Shown one piece after another: positions 59,697 to 64,000 of a stretch of 64,000 bases of DNA. The notes beneath the pieces are model-generated. The model saw nothing but the letters and a program-made list of their open reading frames with translations, was not told the origin of the DNA and did no database searches. The stretch lies in assembly GCA_002353825.1 (NCBI GenBank), contig DEKJ01000063.1, positions 1 to 64,000 of the forward strand, read 5' to 3'. Made by a program: the position numbers and the translations under genes. The stretch's first letter is position 1. Every line of letters starts with the position of its first letter. Origin of the DNA: Prevotella sp. UBA2725 (GTDB lineage Bacteria; Bacteroidota; Bacteroidia; Bacteroidales; Bacteroidaceae).

Positions 59697-59710
59697 CCCT
59701 CACCTTCCGC
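59697..59710 (+). other. att-like copy B of the tRNA-Ser 3' end
   Basis: Exact 14-bp copy of the tRNA-Ser 3' end; it marks the probable right end of the island. Confidence 0.65.
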
Positions 59711-59722
59711 CAAAGCATTGAC

Positions 59723-59750
59723 AGGGAAACCCTTTTGGGTTTCCCTCATT
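59723..59750. terminator. terminator after att copy B
   Basis: AGGGAAACCC and GGGTTTCCCT with a TTTT loop, followed by catttcg; the partner of the hairpin at 55809. On the minus strand it lies at the 3' end of the chromate transporter gene. Confidence 0.7.
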
Positions 59751-59753
59751 TCG

Positions 59754-60326
59754 TTAATAGATGATCAATCCCAAAACGCCGCAGACCAGCATGACAAGGA
59801 TCGGATTAGCTTTCTTGTATCGTGTGGCAAGGAAGGCTGCAACAAAGATAATGATGCTGATGATGAATTTCGGAAGGTCGGCAGATGGTGAGCCGAAGTT
59901 GTCCTTGTTCATCAACAATAAGGCTGCTGCAGCGATGAGCCCGATGATGGCTGGGCGCAGCGGCTTGAAGATGTCCTGCACAAAAGGTGCATCCTTATGA
60001 TGGATGAGGTAGCGGCTGATGGCAATCATCAGGATAAATGGCAGCCACATGATCGATAACGATGCCATCACCGAGGCCAGACAAGCCGCCCACATCGGGT
60101 AACCGGCATTGATGACAGCGGTGTAGCCGCAATAGGTGGCGGCATTGATACCGATAGGACCAGGAGTAGACTGACTGATAGCCACGATGTCCGTAAACTC
60201 GGCACTACTGAGCCAATGATAATGGGTCACGACCTCACCATAAATCAATGATAACATGGCATAGCCCCCACCGAAGTTGAAGATGCCGATCTTACTGAAA
60301 ACATAAAATAACTGGAGAAATATCAT
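59754..60326 (-). CDS. chromate transporter, C-terminal half type
   Basis: 190 residues of a single CHR domain: GIFNFGGGYAMLSLIYGEVV near the start, VAISQSTPGPIGINAATYCG, and several TM helices. In Bacteroidetes, ChrA is often split into two half proteins, as here with 60385. Chromate export is the family name; the true anion is not known. Confidence 0.88.
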   Translation of the reverse strand: MIFLQLFYVFSKIGIFNFGGGYAMLSLIYGEVVTHYHWLSSAEFTDIVAISQSTPGPIGINAATYCGYTAVINAGYPMWAACLASVMASLSIMWLPFILMIAISRYLIHHKDAPFVQDIFKPLRPAIIGLIAAAALLLMNKDNFGSPSADLPKFIISIIIFVAAFLATRYKKANPILVMLVCGVLGLIIY

Positions 60327-60350
60327 GTGTAATTTTCTATTTTGATTTAC

Positions 60351-60390
60351 AATGGCGGGCCGCCACAGGGGACGGCCCCTGCACTTACTT
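60351..60390. repeat. REP palindrome
   Basis: aatggcgggccgccac and ggggacggcccctgcac, in the gap between the two transporter halves. Confidence 0.65.
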
Positions 60391-60921
60391 CCTACTTCTG
60401 CTGATTTTCCCGCACAAGAATCCTGCTAATCCCGTGACGATAATGATCCATACGGGATTGACTTTCAACAGCCATATCAGAAGACAACTTACCACAACGA
60501 TCCAGATGTTCTTCCAACTGATGTTTGCAGTTTTCGCCATTCTGAAGCAAGGAGCAGCTATCAATGCTACGACCGCAGGGCGTACGCCCTCGAAGAATTT
60601 CTCCACCCATGGATTATCTTTAAAGTTACGGAAGAACATGGCGATGATGAGAATGGCGATGATAGAAGGCACAGCGATACCCAAGGCTCCTACGATGCCA
60701 CCCCACACTCCTTTTATCTTATAGCCAATATGACTCGCCATGTCGATAGAGAAGATGCCGGGAGTGGTCTGAGCCACGACCATGATATCGACAAACTCCT
60801 GTTTGCCAAGCCAGTGGTTCTTGTTGACAAACTCCTCTTCCATGATCGGTATCATGGCATAGCCTCCGCCTAAAGTGAAAGCCCCAATCTTGTTGCAAGT
60901 AAGGAAAAATTTTAATAACAT
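60385..60921 (-). CDS. chromate transporter, N-terminal half type
   Basis: 178 residues from the ATG at 60921 (MLLKFFLTCNKIGAFTLGGG); longer frames run into REP sequence (RRGGPRGRP). It shows GAFTLGGGYAMIPIMEEEFV and VAQTTPGIFSIDMASHIG, a CHR domain. It pairs with the gene at 59754 to form the full transporter. Confidence 0.88.
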   Translation of the reverse strand: MLLKFFLTCNKIGAFTLGGGYAMIPIMEEEFVNKNHWLGKQEFVDIMVVAQTTPGIFSIDMASHIGYKIKGVWGGIVGALGIAVPSIIAILIIAMFFRNFKDNPWVEKFFEGVRPAVVALIAAPCFRMAKTANISWKNIWIVVVSCLLIWLLKVNPVWIIIVTGLAGFLCGKISRSRK

Positions 60922-60942
60922 ATCTACCCTTAATATTAAAGA

Positions 60943-60970
60943 AGGGCGGCCACGAGGGCCGCCCCTACGG
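60943..60970. repeat. REP palindrome
   Basis: gaagggcggccacgagg and gccgcccctacggtttac, upstream of the chromate transporter gene. Confidence 0.7.
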
Positions 60971-61066
60971 TTTACTGGGTGCAAAGGTCGGAAGAATATC
61001 ACAACCAAAAGAAACAATGTCATTAGAAACCTTTAATCTGACATGAAAGGCTTCTAATCGGTTTTA

Positions 61067-61098
61067 TTCGCTTCAACGTAAGTTTCAAAATAACTTTG
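61067..61098 (+). promoter_or_regulatory. promoter of the RND efflux operon
   Basis: TTCG (61067-61070) as imperfect -33 and TAACTTTG (61091-61098) with a 20-base spacer, 34 bases before the first ATG. Confidence 0.5.
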
Positions 61099-61132
61099 CA
61101 GGCGAAAAAATAAAGATAATGCAAAAAAAACG

Positions 61133-62356
61133 ATGAAGAAACGATATGTATTAGTCCTTTTGCTCACAAGCATCCGGCTATGCTCTTATGCCCAAGAGGC
61201 GTTAACTTTCGAAAAAGCCGATAGCTTGTTAGCCCGGAATGCTCAAAGCGCTATCGATCAAAAGAATGTGGAAGAGGCCCGCGCCAGTCTTCAACAGTCG
61301 AAAAACTATGCCAACCCCACGGTGCAGTGGATGCACAATATTGTTAACCCCACCAATCACCGGTGGTTGGACACAGGTAAGACGGGTGAGGATGACATCC
61401 AGTTGAGTCAGCCCATCGCCATCGGAGGACAGCATAAGGATGTAGTGAGACAAAACGAGGCCTTGTTGAAAGGTGCTCAAGCTGACCAGCGGCTATCCCT
61501 CGCCGAGCGCCGCCGGGACCTTCATGAGACGATGATCGATGCCTATACCCTCCGACAGAAAGAAGAGATCATCCAAAAAGAAATTGCCTCAGCAGAAGAA
61601 ATCCTTAAAGCCTATGAGCAGCAGACAGCCAAAGGTAACATCCCCGCCATGGAGACACTACGTATCAAGACCATGCTCTATGGACTCAAACAAGAACAGA
61701 CATCTCTATTGCTTCAGGAGCAAGCGCTTTGGAAAAACATCAGAACGCAGACGGGTACAAGTCTTCAGACATGCAGTATCTCCAGCGTAAACCTCGATGC
61801 AGACCTCTTACAGCTCAGCCAACGATTAGAGAGCCAAGAGTTATCTCACCCATCCGTTTCATCAGTCGTTGCAGCTCGCGATGCTTCCCAGTGGGCGTGG
61901 AAAACAGAAAAAGCCAACGCACTGCCACAGATCTCGCTACAAGGAGAGTATGACAAGAACGGAAATATCGGTCACAACTATTTTGCTTTCGGCGCCAGCG
62001 TCTCCGTTCCATTGTGGAACCACAACAAAGGCAACATCGCCGCCGCCCGTGCCCGTTATGAGCAAAGCGTGTTAGCTGTCAACCAACTGCAGACGAAGAT
62101 GCGCCGACAGTGGGAGAACGACTACCAGACTGCCGTCACCTGGCGCGATGCCGTAGCGGCACAATCCCGTAATTTCTCTTCGGAACTCGAGAAAGGTATT
62201 GAAGCAACAGAGACCCAGATGAAGCACCACAACATCAGTGTGCTTGAATTTGTCGATTACTACAGTAATTATAAAGACATGAAATATCAGCTCCTCGATG
62301 CCCAGGCTGAACTGCTGAAGGCACATGAAGCCATTAAATACGATTTAGCGGAATAA
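61133..62356 (+). CDS. TolC-family outer-membrane factor of a metal efflux system
   Basis: 407 residues with a signal peptide (YVLVLLLTSIRLCSYAQ). Short for the family, with two long coiled-coil OEP segments and the conserved ASVSVPLWNHNKGNIAAARA turn. It forms the exit duct for the following adaptor and RND pump. Confidence 0.87.
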   Translation: MKKRYVLVLLLTSIRLCSYAQEALTFEKADSLLARNAQSAIDQKNVEEARASLQQSKNYANPTVQWMHNIVNPTNHRWLDTGKTGEDDIQLSQPIAIGGQHKDVVRQNEALLKGAQADQRLSLAERRRDLHETMIDAYTLRQKEEIIQKEIASAEEILKAYEQQTAKGNIPAMETLRIKTMLYGLKQEQTSLLLQEQALWKNIRTQTGTSLQTCSISSVNLDADLLQLSQRLESQELSHPSVSSVVAARDASQWAWKTEKANALPQISLQGEYDKNGNIGHNYFAFGASVSVPLWNHNKGNIAAARARYEQSVLAVNQLQTKMRRQWENDYQTAVTWRDAVAAQSRNFSSELEKGIEATETQMKHHNISVLEFVDYYSNYKDMKYQLLDAQAELLKAHEAIKYDLAE

Positions 62357-62358
62357 CA

Positions 62359-63438
62359 ATGACAACAAAGATGCTATTGCTGGCGGCTACTGCCGTCATG
62401 CTTACAGCCTGTTCGGGGAAAGACAAGCAGGCAGACAATGAAAAACAATTGGATGCACAAGAAAAAAGTCGTGTGGTAGAGACAACGACAGTCACTGAAC
62501 AACCGGTGAGCGATGAACTCGAGCTCAACGGTGAAGTGGCATGCGACGAGCAACTGCTCCGCAAAGTATTCATTCCTTGCACAGGCCGAGTCTCAGGAGT
62601 GAGCCACGTCGTAGGCGACTACGTACAGGCAGGGACCTTATTGGGCGTAGTGCACAGTGAGCAGGCTGCCGATTACCACAAGGGACTCGCTGATGCTGAT
62701 GCCGAGCTCCGCATGGCGAACCGCGAGTATCAGATGCAGCGCGACATGCGTGCCTCGGGGATGGCTTCCGACAAAGATGTGGAAGCAGCACGCAGCCGGG
62801 TAACGATGGCGCAGGCTGAGCGCAGTCGCCTCGCCACTGTGGCTCATATCGAAGGATTGGGAGGTAGAGCCAACGCCTTGCTCCGGGCCCCAATCTCGGG
62901 ATATATCACAGCGACAAACATCTTCAACGACAGTTATGTGAGCGAAGACACGAACAATGAGCCCGCCTTCGAGATTGCCGACCTGCGGAGGGTATGGGTC
63001 ATCGCCGATGTCTACGAGAGCGACATCAGTAAGATCCATACAGGCGACCCCGTCGTCGTCACTACCGTTGCTTACCAAGGCCGGAAGTTTATCGGACGGG
63101 TGGACAAGATCAACAATGTCCTCGACCCCGACAGCCGAACGATGAAGATCCGCGTGACCCTCGACAACCCTCATGGATTGTTGAAGCCCGGCATGTTCGC
63201 AACAGCCCATATCATGACACAACATCTTGGGACTCGTCTTTGCTGCGTACCGACAGAATCTGTGATCTTCGAGAACGGTCATAACTATGTCGTCGTCGCT
63301 GAAGGTAGCAAGTATGTTCGCAGAGCCATACAAGTGGCTCACAACTCCTCCACTTATACCTGGGTCAGTGCGGGTCTCCATCCGAATGAAAGCGTCGTCT
63401 CCAAGAATGCCTTGTTGCTTTTTAATCATGCATCATGA
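62359..63438 (+). CDS. RND efflux periplasmic adaptor lipoprotein (CusB-like)
   Basis: 359 residues. Lipobox region VMLTACSGKD. The lipoyl/hairpin/barrel order is visible: RVSGVSHVVGDYVQAGTLLG, the helical hairpin around RDMRASGMASDKDVEAARSR, and VIADVYESDISKIHTGDPV. It links the pump to TolC. Its stop overlaps the pump gene as ATGA. Confidence 0.9.
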   Translation: MTTKMLLLAATAVMLTACSGKDKQADNEKQLDAQEKSRVVETTTVTEQPVSDELELNGEVACDEQLLRKVFIPCTGRVSGVSHVVGDYVQAGTLLGVVHSEQAADYHKGLADADAELRMANREYQMQRDMRASGMASDKDVEAARSRVTMAQAERSRLATVAHIEGLGGRANALLRAPISGYITATNIFNDSYVSEDTNNEPAFEIADLRRVWVIADVYESDISKIHTGDPVVVTTVAYQGRKFIGRVDKINNVLDPDSRTMKIRVTLDNPHGLLKPGMFATAHIMTQHLGTRLCCVPTESVIFENGHNYVVVAEGSKYVRRAIQVAHNSSTYTWVSAGLHPNESVVSKNALLLFNHAS

Positions 63439-64000
63439 ATAAGTTTATTGATTTTATCATTGCCTTCTCCCTGAAGCGCAAATACCTCATCCTGTGTCTC
63501 ACGCTCCTGACGATTGTCTTAGGTGTATACTGTTTCAAGGAGACACCGGTCGATGCCTTCCCCGACGTGACGAACACGAAGGTGACGATCATCACCCAAT
63601 GGCCCGGACGCTCGGCGGAAGAGATCGAGAAGTTCGTCACCATCCCTATTGAGATTGCCATGAACGCTGTCCAGAAGAAGATCGACATCCGGTCGACGAC
63701 GCTCTTCGGCCTGAGTGTGGTGACAGTGGTCTTCGACGATCATGTCGATGATGAGTTCGCCCGCCAGCAGGTCTATAATCTCTTGAATGATGCCGACTTG
63801 CCCGAGGGTGTGACGCCCGATGTGCAGCCGCTCTCCGGTCCTACAGGCGAGATCTACCGATACACGCTGAAAAGTGACAAGCGGTCGGTAAGAGAACTGA
63901 AGACCTTGCAAGACTGGGTGATCGAGCGCAAGCTCCGCAGTGTGCCGGGCGTGGCTGATATCGTGTCCTTCGGTGGCGAGGTGAAGACCTATGAAGTGCA
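63435..64000 (+). CDS. heavy-metal RND pump, N-terminal part (CusA/CzcA-like)
   Basis: 188 codons up to the window edge. It starts MNKFIDFIIAFSLKRKYLIL, with the first TM and the HME-RND opening PVDAFPDVTNTKVTIITQWPG, then SAEEIEKFVTIPIE. The substrate (Cu/Ag or Zn/Co/Cd) cannot be told from this part. The rest lies beyond the window. Confidence 0.92.
   Translation, partial: MNKFIDFIIAFSLKRKYLILCLTLLTIVLGVYCFKETPVDAFPDVTNTKVTIITQWPGRSAEEIEKFVTIPIEIAMNAVQKKIDIRSTTLFGLSVVTVVFDDHVDDEFARQQVYNLLNDADLPEGVTPDVQPLSGPTGEIYRYTLKSDKRSVRELKTLQDWVIERKLRSVPGVADIVSFGGEVKTYEV

Overview
The window looks like chromosome of a Prevotellaceae bacterium (Bacteroidales). Gene starts are often preceded by the Bacteroidetes promoter form TTTG-N19/20-TAnnTTTG. 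Other family traits are a BspA-type leucine-rich repeat surface protein, DUF3098 and DUF5686 proteins, a class III fructose-bisphosphatase, a BtuG-like B12 lipoprotein, and TonB-dependent import. The taxon is inferred from gene content; no rRNA is present.

Layout. 1-3170: end of a possible HU-like gene, a long intergenic stretch with a promoter-to-terminator structured RNA candidate, and a BspA-like protein with a small companion ORF. 3355-3745: tRNA-Cys followed by palindromes. 3860-18995: almost unbroken minus-strand housekeeping genes (hisH-A-F-IE, ftsE, lysC, lysA, two glycosyltransferase-like genes, fbp, ftsX, DUF3098, uppP, truB, queA, folK). 19196-21376: a plus-strand operon of a secreted protein, an HPr-kinase-like protein, an S24/S26-like peptidase and a PqqD/RRE protein, resembling a peptide-modification locus. 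It is followed by a second orphan promoter/terminator unit and a 22-bp tandem array. 21837-26481: a patatin/beta-barrel protein, a MITE-like inverted repeat, and a lipid head-group cluster (PAP2/IPC-synthase-like, CDP-alcohol phosphatidyltransferase, GtrA, PgpA). 26738-32292: DUF5686 outer-membrane protein, a NarL-type regulator, LemA, TPM protein and cyclophilin. 32564-38524: coiled-coil protein and a TolC/HlyD/two-permease export system with no ATPase. 38532-43227: crcB, topB, lutAB. 43430-48815: a cobalamin-riboswitch-controlled B12 import operon, btuB-btuG-btuF-btuC. 49078-51200: a copper ATPase lacking most of its N-domain and a CopZ-like chaperone. 51357-54044: divergent NAD ligase and trmD. 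54132-59710: a tRNA-Ser(CGA) with a probable island flanked by copies of the tRNA 3' end, carrying an MmeI-like restriction-modification enzyme, a PIN toxin-antitoxin pair, a decayed second antitoxin and paired micro-proteins. 59754-64000: split chromate transporter and the start of a metal RND efflux operon.

Intergenic DNA is rich in repeats: GGGGCGGCC-type REP palindromes, a CCTCTCCGAGG palindrome family, 11-bp and 22-bp tandem arrays, heptamer microsatellites and a ~100-bp dispersed repeat. The strongest candidates for undescribed biology are the structured RNA at 823-1182, the HPrK/S26/PqqD operon, the duplicated tRNA-Ser island with its micro-proteins, and the N-domain-less copper ATPase.
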